Shown in pieces: positions 35,672 through 44,552 of a stretch of DNA of 64,000 nt. The position numbers and the translations under genes are program-made. The stretch is taken from NCBI GenBank assembly GCA_910586225.1, contig CAJUIL010000020.1, positions 3,612-67,611 of the forward strand. The letters run 5' to 3'. Each line of letters starts with the position of its first letter. Within the stretch, counting starts at the first letter, position 1. A model generated the notes under the pieces. That model was not told the origin of the DNA and did not search any database. It saw only the letters and a list, made by a program, of their open reading frames with translations. Source of the DNA: an uncultured Eubacterium sp. (GTDB lineage: Bacteria; Bacillota; Clostridia; Lachnospirales; Lachnospiraceae).

Positions 35672-36985
35672 TTATTTGCAGTATTCACCCGGCAGAGCCG
35701 CATAAACAGCTGCGCAGGTAACTAAATCCTGCTTCCAAGTCTTTTCGTTCGGTGCGTGCGCCTGTGCTTCGGCGCCTGGTCCAAAGCCGATGCATGGGAT
35801 GTTGTTGCGGCCCATAATCGAAACGCCGTTGGTTGAGAAGGTCCATTTGTCTGTCAGCGGACTGTTCTGGCGCATGGTTAGCGTTTCGGCAGCGCCGATA
35901 CGCTGATCGCCGTACAGTCCCTTGTAAGCAGCTTCGAGCGCCTGCGTTACTTTGTGGTCCTTCGGGATCGCCCAAGTAGGGAAGTAGCATTCGATCTCGT
36001 ATACGCATCCGGTATAGGATGGGCGGTCGTAATTGTACATTGATACTTTAACGTCGTCGCCGTATTTCTTTACGCTTGGCAGCGCGCGGATCTCATCCAG
36101 ACAGCTTTCCCATGTCTCGCCAAAGGTCATGCGGCGGTCCAGGGAAATAGAGCAGGAGTCTGCTACCGCACAGCGGCTAGGGGAGGTATAGAAGATCTGG
36201 GATACGGTTACCGTGCCGCGTCCTAAAAATCTGGCTTCTTCCCAGTCCTTGTTGTATTTTTCATCCAGCATTTTGACAAGCCCTTTGATCTCGGTGCCGT
36301 CAGCAGCGTCGTTTTCATTTAATGCACGAATATCTTGGAGGATATCCGCCATTTTGTAGATCGCGTTGTCGCCGCGCTCTGGTGCGGAGCCGTGACAGGA
36401 TACGCCGCGCACATCCACGCGAATTTCCATACGTCCTCTCTGTCCGCGGTAGATACCGCCGTCCGTTGGCTCTGTGGATACGACAAATTCCGGGCGTACT
36501 TTATCTTCGTTGATGATGTACTGCCAGCACAGGCCGTCGCAGTCCTCTTCCTGAACGGTGCCGACTACCATAATCTTGCAGCCTTCAGGGATCAGGTCCA
36601 GATCCTTCATGATCCTTGCGCCGTATACAGCAGAAACGATGCCGCCGCACTGGTCGGATACGCCGCGCCCGCCGATCTCTGTATCGTTTTCGTAGCCCTC
36701 GTACGGGTCAAAATCCCAGTTTTCACGGTTTCCGATGCCAACCGTATCAATATGCGCATCGTAAGCGATGATCCGGTCGCCGGTTCCCATATAGCCGATA
36801 ACATTGCCCTGCGGATCGATCTGTACTTCGTCAAAATCTAATTTTTTCATTTCCGCGGCGATCGTATCGATATGTGCTTTTTCATCACAGCTTTCTCCAG
36901 GATTTTTTACAATAGCGCGTAAAAACGCGTTCATATCTTTTCCGTATCCTTCTGCCGCTGCTTTTATTTTTTCAAAATCTGACAT
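35672..36985 (-). CDS. ygeY: YgeY family M20-type hydrolase
   Basis: Zinc-dependent amidohydrolase/peptidase of the M20 family, 437 residues, of the subgroup annotated as selenium metabolism-linked YgeY. Metal ligands are seen in IIAYDAHIDTVG, GRGVSDQCGGIVSAVYGA and VGTVQEEDCDG (acid-base glutamate). It lies between ygeX and ygeW and, in the anaerobic purine route, is thought to hydrolyse an N-carbamoyl or amide intermediate. No in-frame TGA or other sign of selenocysteine was seen. Confidence 0.93.
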   Translation of the reverse strand: MSDFEKIKAAAEGYGKDMNAFLRAIVKNPGESCDEKAHIDTIAAEMKKLDFDEVQIDPQGNVIGYMGTGDRIIAYDAHIDTVGIGNRENWDFDPYEGYENDTEIGGRGVSDQCGGIVSAVYGARIMKDLDLIPEGCKIMVVGTVQEEDCDGLCWQYIINEDKVRPEFVVSTEPTDGGIYRGQRGRMEIRVDVRGVSCHGSAPERGDNAIYKMADILQDIRALNENDAADGTEIKGLVKMLDEKYNKDWEEARFLGRGTVTVSQIFYTSPSRCAVADSCSISLDRRMTFGETWESCLDEIRALPSVKKYGDDVKVSMYNYDRPSYTGCVYEIECYFPTWAIPKDHKVTQALEAAYKGLYGDQRIGAAETLTMRQNSPLTDKWTFSTNGVSIMGRNNIPCIGFGPGAEAQAHAPNEKTWKQDLVTCAAVYAALPGEYCK

Positions 36986-37030
36986 AGTTGCTTCCCCCTG
37001 TTTTTTTAATCATAAAAATATGTAAGTGTG

Positions 37031-38281
37031 TTATGCTTTAAGATCTGCAAATGGTTCTTTGTCCGTTCCGCACAAGCCTTCCCATGTGATCTCGCGGTAA
37101 CGGTCTGGGTCGGTGTCGCCCTCGGATGATACAAGAAGCACTTGGGAATGATGATCCAGCTTTAATGCTTCTTTTAAGTCACGGTACTGCGGCATTGTCA
37201 TAATGGCGTGTAAAAGTCCCATGGTAACGGAGCCGGATTCGCCGGAAACGACGCGTGTGTCACCGCGCATCGGAGAACCGTAAATACGTGTGCCGTTTGC
37301 GCTTACCCAGTCCGGACAGGATACAAAGGCATTCGCATGGTTGCGTAAAATATCCCAAGATACGGTATTGGCTTCGCCGCACGCAAGACCAGCCATGATT
37401 GTTAACATATCTCCGGTCACATTGACACGGCTTCCATCTGCTTTGACAGCCGAGCGGTACAGGCAGTCTGCTTCGCCTGCTTCAGTAACGACCATGATTG
37501 GAGGGTTTTCCGGAAAACGGTTGGAAAAATAACCGATAACCGCGCCTGCCAGAGAGCCAACGCCCGCTTGGATAAACACATGGGTTGGACGGCTGTTGTC
37601 TGCGGCAAGCTGCTCGTCTGCTTCCAGAGCAAGCGTTCCGTAGCCCTGCATGATCCAGGTAGGGATCTCCTCGTAGCCTTCCCAAGCGGTGTCCTGAATG
37701 ATAATGCCGCGCTCTGCTTCCTGCGCTTCTTTTGCGGCAAGGCGTACACAGTCGTCGTAATTCATGTCTTCGATCGTTACGGTCGCGTTTTCTTTTTCGA
37801 TGTTTTTAAGGCGTGTCTGCGTAGAGCCTTTCGGCATCCGTACTACGCATTTCTGGCCGAGCCTGTTTGCCGCCCATGCGACGCCACGTCCGTGGTTGCC
37901 GTCTGTAGCGGTAAAAAAGGTCGCCTGGCCGAACGTGTCGCGCAGCTGCTTGGATGTGAGGAAATCATAATCTACTTCGCTGATGTCTTTTCCGGTTTCT
38001 TTGGCGATATGCCTTGCGATGGCGTAAGAGCCTCCGAGCACCTTAAAGGCGTTCAGCCCGAAGCGGTACGATTCGTCCTTGACGTATACACGGTCCAGAC
38101 CAAGGTATTGTGCCAGACCGTCCAGACGTGTCAGCGGCGTGACCTCGTACTGCGGAAAGCTTTTATGGAAGCTTCCGGCTTTTTTCATTTCCTCCAGAGA
38201 CATTTTGGCAAGCTGCGTATCGCTGCTTTTCGCAATGTGGTTGGGAATCCATTTGATCTGGGTTCCGGATGTGTGGTTCAT
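37031..38281 (-). CDS. ygeX: diaminopropionate ammonia-lyase
   Basis: PLP enzyme that splits 2,3-diaminopropionate into pyruvate and two ammonia. The 416-residue protein has the PLP lysine in SYRFGLNAFKVLGGSYA (K80), FFTATDGNHGRGVAWAANRL, and the glycine-rich phosphate loop near IQAGVGSLAGAVIGYFSNRF. The frame extends up to 38398, but AAGGAGG just ahead of the ATG at 38281 fixes the start. It is first in the leftward operon. The reaction passes through 2-aminoacrylate, which links it to the ridA gene at 46.7 kb. Confidence 0.95.
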   Translation of the reverse strand: MNHTSGTQIKWIPNHIAKSSDTQLAKMSLEEMKKAGSFHKSFPQYEVTPLTRLDGLAQYLGLDRVYVKDESYRFGLNAFKVLGGSYAIARHIAKETGKDISEVDYDFLTSKQLRDTFGQATFFTATDGNHGRGVAWAANRLGQKCVVRMPKGSTQTRLKNIEKENATVTIEDMNYDDCVRLAAKEAQEAERGIIIQDTAWEGYEEIPTWIMQGYGTLALEADEQLAADNSRPTHVFIQAGVGSLAGAVIGYFSNRFPENPPIMVVTEAGEADCLYRSAVKADGSRVNVTGDMLTIMAGLACGEANTVSWDILRNHANAFVSCPDWVSANGTRIYGSPMRGDTRVVSGESGSVTMGLLHAIMTMPQYRDLKEALKLDHHSQVLLVSSEGDTDPDRYREITWEGLCGTDKEPFADLKA

Positions 38282-38464
38282 GATATGTGCCTCCTTCTGC
38301 TGTTTGTGAGTTTGACAGTTGTGAGTGTAACAGTTTCGAAGCTGTTTGGCTGTTAAAGAATTTTTTGAGCGGCAGTTTGTCTGCGTTATATTTTTCACAA
38401 GAAACAGCCCTTTCAGTATCCGGCTGTATGTTCATTCCGTCCTGGAATGCTCTCCCTAGCATTC

Positions 38465-38492
38465 ATTATAACAGCAGTTTGGAAAAAAGCAA
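38465..38492 (-). promoter_or_regulatory. promoter of the ygeX operon
   Basis: Read leftward: -35 TTGCTT (38492-38487), 16-base spacer, -10 TATAAT (38470-38465). The dyad at 38507-38531 lies just upstream, a position where an activator or repressor could act. Confidence 0.6.
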
Positions 38493-38506
38493 CAGGAAAA
38501 TGAAAA

Positions 38507-38531
38507 AAATTTTGCATCATGCGAAAATTTT
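38507..38531. promoter_or_regulatory. dyad symmetry element between the divergent promoters
   Basis: AAAATTTTGCA and TGCGAAAATTTT face each other around a 2-base centre (one extra base in the right arm). It is positioned between both promoters and is a candidate site for a shared regulator, such as the YheO-type protein encoded at 46 kb. Confidence 0.4.
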
Positions 38532-38593
38532 CACATCCCGAACTGTATTAAATGATAAAAATTTATTACGAAGAAAATTTTTTTTAAAAGCCA

Positions 38594-38622
38594 TTGCATT
38601 TTAGTAATAAAGATGATAATAT
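38594..38622 (+). promoter_or_regulatory. promoter of the NCS2-ssnA-ygfK-hydA operon
   Basis: -35 TTGCAT (38594-38599), 17-base spacer, -10 TAATAT (38617-38622). The predicted leader is about 170 bases. Confidence 0.5.
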
Positions 38623-38800
38623 GGACGTAACAAAAGCGGTATTTGTTAAAATTCACAAGAAACGCAGCAAACGGGCAACGATCCGACTGTAAAAAATTTC
38701 AGTAACAGACGCAGCATTCTTTTATGGCAGCTCTCCCTGTTGTAGGAATGGTAACAGTGTTACTATGGTTGTATATTTCATGGATTTTGGAGGAATAAGC

Positions 38801-40162
38801 ATGGGAGAAGGAACAAAATCAGAAGCGCTGTTTCAGCTGGATGGCAGGCCGTCTGTCAGCCAGGCGCTTCCGCTGGCATTGCAGCACGTCGTGGCGATGA
38901 TCGTTGGGTGCGTAACACCGGCTATTATTGTAGCTGGCGTAGCTGGACTGTCAGATGAAGATTCGGTCATTTTGATCCAGGCGGCGCTTGTCATGTCTGC
39001 GATCACAACGCTGATCCAGCTGTATCCGCTGCTGCGCGGCAAGTCGCTTTCCATTGGGTCGGGGCTTCCGGTGATCATGGGTATCAGTTTCGCGTATGTG
39101 CCTACGATGCAGGCGATCGCGGGCGATTTTGGCGTTGCGGCTATCTTCGGGGCGCAGATTATCGGCGGTATTGTTGCGGTTATCGTAGGTATTTTTATCA
39201 AACAGATACGTAAATTTTTCCCGCCGCTGATCACCGGGACGGTTGTATTTGCTATCGGACTTTCTTTGTATCCAACAGCGATCAATTATATGGCGGGAGG
39301 CACAGGCAGCGAAAGCTATGGCTCGTGGCAGAATTGGCTCGTGGCGTTTTTAACGCTTGTCATTGTAACGGGGCTGAACCATTACGGAAAGGGCATTTGG
39401 AAATTAGCTTCTATATTAATAGGGATCATTGTCGGATATGTGCTTGCGTTATTGTTTGGAATGGTAGATTTTTCGGCGGTTGCGCAGGCGTCCCTGTTCC
39501 AGCTCCCGCTGCCGCTGCATTTCGGCGTGGAATTTGAAATTTCCTCTTGCGTGGCGATCGGCGTGCTGTTTGCGATCAACTCGATCCAGGCGATCGGTGA
39601 TTTTACGGCGACGACGACCGGAGGAATGGACCGGATGCCGACTGATGAGGAATTAAACGGCGGTATTGTGGCTTATGGTATCTGCAATATGGTCTGCCCG
39701 CTGTTCGGAGGGCTGCCGACGGCTACGTTCAGCCAGAATGTCGGTATTGTAGCATCGACAAAGGTGGTAGCAAAAAAGGTGTTTGGACTGGCGGCTGGGA
39801 TCTTGCTTGTTGCGGGATTGATCCCGAAGTTTTCTTCGGTATTGACGACGATCCCAAGCTGTGTGCTCGGAGGCGCTACCGTATCTGTATTTGCGTCGAT
39901 CGCGATGACGGGCGTAAAGCTGGTAACCGCGTCGCCGATGAATTATCGGAATACAACGATCGTAGGGCTTGCGATCGCGCTTGGTATGGGTATTACGCAG
40001 GCAAACGCGGCGCTGGCAAGCTTTCCGGCATGGGTGACAACGATTTTTGGCAGATCCCCGGTCGTGCTGGCAACGATCGTAGCGATCATATTAAATCTGG
40101 TGCTTCCAAAGGATGCGGGAGACCGGACGATTGAAATTTTGAAAAAGGAAGGTGCAGGCTGA
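38801..40162 (+). CDS. NCS2 family purine permease (xanthine/uric acid type)
   Basis: Membrane transporter with 14 predicted segments (453 residues). The family signature is FSQNVGIVASTKV, and the substrate-site segment is GDFTATTTGGMDRMPTDEEL; these place it in the nucleobase-ascorbate transporters, xanthine/urate branch rather than uracil. An upstream ATG at 38765 is possible, but TGGAGGAA before 38801 decides the start. As first gene of the rightward operon it probably supplies the purine substrate of the pathway. Confidence 0.88.
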   Translation: MGEGTKSEALFQLDGRPSVSQALPLALQHVVAMIVGCVTPAIIVAGVAGLSDEDSVILIQAALVMSAITTLIQLYPLLRGKSLSIGSGLPVIMGISFAYVPTMQAIAGDFGVAAIFGAQIIGGIVAVIVGIFIKQIRKFFPPLITGTVVFAIGLSLYPTAINYMAGGTGSESYGSWQNWLVAFLTLVIVTGLNHYGKGIWKLASILIGIIVGYVLALLFGMVDFSAVAQASLFQLPLPLHFGVEFEISSCVAIGVLFAINSIQAIGDFTATTTGGMDRMPTDEELNGGIVAYGICNMVCPLFGGLPTATFSQNVGIVASTKVVAKKVFGLAAGILLVAGLIPKFSSVLTTIPSCVLGGATVSVFASIAMTGVKLVTASPMNYRNTTIVGLAIALGMGITQANAALASFPAWVTTIFGRSPVVLATIVAIILNLVLPKDAGDRTIEILKKEGAG

Positions 40163-41493
40163 TGTTAGTAATCGGAAACGGAACGCTGTTTACAAGGGAC
40201 AGCAGTAACCCATATATAGAAAACGGAGCAGTAGCGGTCGATGGGACAAGGATCGTGCAGGTTGGTACGACGCAGGAAGTCCGGGAGGCATACAAGGACT
40301 GTGAATACATAGATGCAAAAGGCGGCGTGATCATGCCGGCGTTTATCAATACCCATGAGCATATTTATAGTGCGTTTGCGAGAGGGCTTAGTATTAACGG
40401 CTACAATCCACAGGGCTTTTTAGATATTTTAGACGGCCAGTGGTGGACGATCGACCGCAAGCTGACGCTGGCGCAGACAAAATACAGCGCGATGGATACG
40501 ATGATCGCTTGTATCCGAAATGGTGTGACGACCATTTTCGACCATCATGCCAGCTTCGGACAGATTGACGGCAGTTTGTTTGCGATCGCGGACGCGGCAA
40601 AAGAGCTGGGTGTTAGGGCTTGTCTTTGCTATGAGGTATCGGATCGGGACGGTATGGATAAGGCGAGGGAAGCAGTTATGGAAAATGCCGCGTTTATCCG
40701 TCATGCGATGCAGGATGATACAGATATGCTGGCAGGTATGATGGGAATGCACGCACAGTTTACGATCTCGGATGCGACGATGGAGCTTGCGGCTGCAAAT
40801 AAGCCGGACGGAGTCGGATACCATATTCATGTCGCGGAAGGGATCGAGGATCTGCATGACTGTCTGAAAAAATATGGCAAGCGGATCGTAGACCGCCTGA
40901 TGGACTGCGGTATTCTCGGCAGCAAAACGCTGCTTGGGCATTGCATTTATATCAATCCGCATGAGATGGAGCTGATACGCCAGACGGATACGATGGTCGT
41001 GCACAATCCGGAGTCCAATATGGGAAATGCCTGCGGCTGCCCGCCGACGATGGAGCTGGTAAAGCGCGGTATCGTAACCGGGCTTGGTACCGACGGCTAT
41101 ACGCATGATATGACCGAATCATATAAGGTAGCAAACGTCCTGCACAAGCATCACCTGTGCGACGCAAACGCGGCGTGGGGTGAGGTGCCGAAAATGCTGT
41201 TTGAGCATAACGCGCAGATTGCAAACCGTTATTTTAAGGCGCCGCTTGGCGTTTTAAAGGAAGGTGCGGCAGCAGATGTGATCGTTGTGGATTATGATCC
41301 GCCGACGCGTCTGGATGAAACGAATATCAACGGACATATTTTATTTGGCATGACTGGACGGGATGTTGTAACGACGGTTGGAAACGGCAAGGTGCTGATG
41401 AAGGACCGGGAAGTATTGGTAGCGGATGTCAAGGAAGTTATGGTAAGATGCAGGGAAGAGTCTGCGAAGCTTTGGAAGAGTATTAACGGATAA
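40162..41493 (+). CDS. ssnA: putative aminohydrolase SsnA
   Basis: Amidohydrolase-superfamily protein of 443 residues. The N-terminal metal ligands are H65 and H67 in FINTHEHIYSAF; others lie in GYHIHVAEGIEDL and TLLGHCIYINPHEMEL, and a catalytic aspartate in TGLGTDGYTHDM. Its start overlaps the permease stop (TGATG), implying translational coupling. SsnA is part of the conserved purine-degradation set, where it is expected to open or deaminate a ring. The exact step is not known to me. Confidence 0.93.
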   Translation: MLVIGNGTLFTRDSSNPYIENGAVAVDGTRIVQVGTTQEVREAYKDCEYIDAKGGVIMPAFINTHEHIYSAFARGLSINGYNPQGFLDILDGQWWTIDRKLTLAQTKYSAMDTMIACIRNGVTTIFDHHASFGQIDGSLFAIADAAKELGVRACLCYEVSDRDGMDKAREAVMENAAFIRHAMQDDTDMLAGMMGMHAQFTISDATMELAAANKPDGVGYHIHVAEGIEDLHDCLKKYGKRIVDRLMDCGILGSKTLLGHCIYINPHEMELIRQTDTMVVHNPESNMGNACGCPPTMELVKRGIVTGLGTDGYTHDMTESYKVANVLHKHHLCDANAAWGEVPKMLFEHNAQIANRYFKAPLGVLKEGAAADVIVVDYDPPTRLDETNINGHILFGMTGRDVVTTVGNGKVLMKDREVLVADVKEVMVRCREESAKLWKSING

Positions 41494-41510
41494 ATAGGAG
41501 GAAGATAAGA

Positions 41511-44500
41511 ATGAGTGATGTCATGACTTGTATGCCGTTTGCGCAGCTTTTGGAATGGGTGCGGACGGAGCATGATGCAAAAGGGACGGTGTTTGGCGTT
41601 CACAGACCGTATAAGGCGGATGCGGAAAATACATGGACCCTGTTTGGGCGTAAGCTGGAAACGCCGATCGGCCCGGCGGCTGGCCCAAACAGCCAGCTGG
41701 CGCAGAATATTGCAGCGTCGTATTACGGTGGAAGCCGTTTTTTCGAGCTGAAAACAGTTCAAATCATGGATGGGCCGGAGCTTGCGGCGTGCGTGAATAA
41801 GCCTTGTATCAAGGCAGACGACGAATGCTACAACTGCGAATGGTCGACAGAGCTTTATGTGCCGCAGGCACAGGACGAATATATCAAGGCTTGGTTTTTG
41901 CTGGCGTTCTTGGCAAAGGAATACGGCCTTGGCAGCATAGACGGCTACCAGTTTAATCTGAGCGTCGGCTATGACCTTGCAGGCATCAAGTCCCAAAAGA
42001 TCAATGCGTTTATTGAGAATATGAGAAACGCTGCTGATACAAAGGCGTTTCAGGAGTGCAAGGCGGAGCTTCTCGCGCACGCGGATGAGTTTGCGCATAT
42101 GACAAAGGAAGATATTGAGGCGATCTCGCCGTTTATCTGTAATTCAGCGACAATATCCACGCTCCACGGCTGTCCGCCGCAGGAGATTGAAAGTATCGCG
42201 ACTTATCTTTTGACCGAAAAGAAGATCCATACGTTTATCAAATGCAATCCGACGCTGCTTGGCTATGAGTTTGCAAGAGAGACGCTGGACCATATGGGTT
42301 ATGATTATGTGGCGTTCGGCAGATTTCATTTTGACGATGACTTACAGTATGCGGACGCGGTGCCGATGCTGCAGCGTTTGATGAAGCTGTCTGGAGAGCT
42401 GGGGCTGGAGTTTGGCGTGAAGATTACGAATACGTTCCCGGTAGATGTAAAAGCTGGCGAGCTTCCGAGCGAAGAGATGTATATGTCGGGTAAATCGCTG
42501 TATCCGCTGTCTATTGCATTGGCGGCGAAGCTGTCGGAGGAATTTGACGGAAAGCTGAGGATCTCTTATTCTGGAGGGGCGGATGCGTTTAATATTGATC
42601 GTTTGATCAGCGCTGGCGTGTGGCCGATCACGGTAGCGACGACGATTTTAAAACCAGGCGGCTATCAGCGGCTCAAGCAGCTGGCGGAGGTTGTAAATAA
42701 GCTTACGGACAGGGAGTTTCATGGGATTGATGCGGCGGCGCTTGGTCAGGTTGCAAAAGAAGCTGTGACAGATGAGCATCATGTGAAGCCTGCGAAGCTG
42801 CCGGTTTCCAGAAAATCTAAGGAACGGGTACCGCTGATGTTCTGCTTTACCGCTCCGTGCGAGGATGCCTGTCCGATCCACCAAGAGATCACAACGTATA
42901 TGAAGCTGGCTGGGGAGGGGCGTTATGAGGACGCGCTGCGCGTGATTTTAAATCGTAATGCGCTGCCATTTATGACAGGGGCGATCTGTGCGCATGGCTG
43001 CCAAAGTCACTGTACTAGGAATTTTTATGAAACCCCGGTACAGATCCGCGATACGAAGCTGCTTTGTGCGAACGAGGCATATGAGCGTGTGCTGCAGACG
43101 CTAAAGCCTGTGGGAACGTGCTCCAAGCGGGTCGCGGTTGTCGGCGGCGGGCCTTCTGGTATGGCGGCGGCGTTTTATCTGGCAAGGCTTGGCGCAAACG
43201 TAACGATCTATGAAAAGCGGGATCGCCTTGGCGGGATCGTAAGCGCTGTGATCCCGGATTTCCGTATTGATGATACGCTCATTGACAAGGACGCGTCGTT
43301 TTTGCGCCAGCTTGGCGTACAGATCCAGTGCGGCAAGGAAGCGCCGGCGCTAGAAGTATTAAAGCAGGATTATGATCATGTGATACTGGCAGTAGGCGCA
43401 TACGAGCGCGGGCAGCTCTCGCTGGAAGGAAAACAGGCACGCAACGCTCTGGAATTTCTGGAGGAGTTTAACAAAACAAAAGGCGCGGTGCAGCTGGGCA
43501 AAAATGTCGTTGTGATCGGCGGCGGAAATACAGCGATGGATACGGCAAGGGCGGCAAAGCGATGCGATGGCGTGGAACGCGTATTTCTTGTTTATCGCCG
43601 TACAAAGCGCTATATGCCTGCGGATGAACATGAGCTGCAGCTTGCGTTGGCAGACGGTGTGGAGTTCAAAGAGCTGCTTGCACCGGTACGTATGGAAAAC
43701 GGCGTGCTCACCTGCGAGCAGATGGAGCTTGGAGAAGCGGACGAATCGGGAAGGGCAGGTGTTCATGCGACCGGAAAGCTGCAGGACGTTCCAGCGGATA
43801 CGGTCATTGCCGCTGTCGGCGAACAGGTGCCTACGGATTTCTACAAGTCTTGTGGGATCCATGTGGACAGCAGAGGACGCGCGCTGGTCAGCGAAAATCT
43901 GGAAACGAACCTTTCCGGCGTGTATGTCATCGGCGACGGTCTGTACGGCCCGTCCCTTGTTGTAAAAGGGATGGGACAGGCGATCAAGGCTGCGGAAGCG
44001 ATTGCCGGAACAGAGATTGCTGGAGCTATGGGCGAACCGATACCAGCACAGACGATTTACGAAAGAAAAGGCATTTTAGCGGAGCCTGCGGCCTGTGCTC
44101 ACGGATCTGGCGGTACAAAGGAAGCGGAACGCTGTCTTGCCTGCTCTTCGGTATGTGAAAACTGTGTGGACGTCTGCCCGAACCGTGCGAATATTTCGAT
44201 CCAGGTACCGGGTATGGACAGCGCGCAGATCATCCATGTGGATTATATGTGCAACGAGTGCGGCAACTGTAAGAGCTTTTGTCCGTATGCCAGCGCGCCT
44301 TATCAGGATAAGTTCACGCTGTTTGCGAACGAGGCGGATATGGCGGACAGTAAAAACGAAGGGTTTGCCGTACTGGATAAAGATGTGTTAAAATGCAAGG
44401 TAAGATATCTCGGTGAAGAGTTTATCTGGGAAAAAGGACAGGATGGAAAGCTGTTTGAAGGACTGCGGAGGCTGATCGAAGCCGTTGTGCGTGATTACAG

Positions 44501-44516
44501 CTATCTGCTTGGCTAA
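41511..44516 (+). CDS. ygfK: YgfK, iron-sulfur flavoprotein ('putative selenate reductase subunit')
   Basis: A 1001-residue modular oxidoreductase. The N-terminal ~430 residues look like a dihydroorotate dehydrogenase-type domain (CNSATISTLHGCPPQEIE, ISYSGGADAFNIDRLI). Then comes a GltD-like region with cysteine-rich APCEDACPIHQE and GAICAHGCQSHCTRN, FAD binding at VAVVGGGPSGMAAAFYLARL, and NAD(P) binding at NVVVIGGGNTAMDTARAAKR. At the C-terminus are two [4Fe-4S]-type clusters (CSSVCENCVDVCP and CNECGNCKSFCPYA). Despite the old name, it belongs to the anaerobic purine set, where electron transfer to the substrate ring is the likely role. Confidence 0.93.
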   Translation: MSDVMTCMPFAQLLEWVRTEHDAKGTVFGVHRPYKADAENTWTLFGRKLETPIGPAAGPNSQLAQNIAASYYGGSRFFELKTVQIMDGPELAACVNKPCIKADDECYNCEWSTELYVPQAQDEYIKAWFLLAFLAKEYGLGSIDGYQFNLSVGYDLAGIKSQKINAFIENMRNAADTKAFQECKAELLAHADEFAHMTKEDIEAISPFICNSATISTLHGCPPQEIESIATYLLTEKKIHTFIKCNPTLLGYEFARETLDHMGYDYVAFGRFHFDDDLQYADAVPMLQRLMKLSGELGLEFGVKITNTFPVDVKAGELPSEEMYMSGKSLYPLSIALAAKLSEEFDGKLRISYSGGADAFNIDRLISAGVWPITVATTILKPGGYQRLKQLAEVVNKLTDREFHGIDAAALGQVAKEAVTDEHHVKPAKLPVSRKSKERVPLMFCFTAPCEDACPIHQEITTYMKLAGEGRYEDALRVILNRNALPFMTGAICAHGCQSHCTRNFYETPVQIRDTKLLCANEAYERVLQTLKPVGTCSKRVAVVGGGPSGMAAAFYLARLGANVTIYEKRDRLGGIVSAVIPDFRIDDTLIDKDASFLRQLGVQIQCGKEAPALEVLKQDYDHVILAVGAYERGQLSLEGKQARNALEFLEEFNKTKGAVQLGKNVVVIGGGNTAMDTARAAKRCDGVERVFLVYRRTKRYMPADEHELQLALADGVEFKELLAPVRMENGVLTCEQMELGEADESGRAGVHATGKLQDVPADTVIAAVGEQVPTDFYKSCGIHVDSRGRALVSENLETNLSGVYVIGDGLYGPSLVVKGMGQAIKAAEAIAGTEIAGAMGEPIPAQTIYERKGILAEPAACAHGSGGTKEAERCLACSSVCENCVDVCPNRANISIQVPGMDSAQIIHVDYMCNECGNCKSFCPYASAPYQDKFTLFANEADMADSKNEGFAVLDKDVLKCKVRYLGEEFIWEKGQDGKLFEGLRRLIEAVVRDYSYLLG

Positions 44517-44552
44517 GAACAGGTTTAGAAATTTCAAAGAGGGTGCATAATT

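Larger units (their letters stand above)
38282..38800. promoter_or_regulatory. divergent control region of the purine locus
   Basis: 519 bp without genes between ygeX (leftward) and the NCS2 permease (rightward). It contains a leftward promoter (38465-38492), a rightward promoter (38594-38622), a dyad with AAAATTTTGCA (38507-38517) and TGCGAAAATTTT (38520-38531), and long leaders of roughly 175 bases on each side. I saw no canonical purine riboswitch core. Confidence 0.6.

Noticed and set aside
34407..36985. Selenocysteine-containing proteins in the ygeWY region
   Set aside because: The 'selenium' label comes from family naming only; frames are complete without in-frame TGA and no SECIS-like hairpin was noticed.
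37568..38356. Rightward 262-codon ORF opposite ygeX
   Set aside because: Antisense shadow of ygeX with Cys/Phe/Val-rich sequence and no family features.
38600..38800. Purine riboswitch in the leader of the NCS2 permease operon
   Set aside because: The leader is long enough, but the conserved junction and loop sequences of the purine aptamer are not visible.
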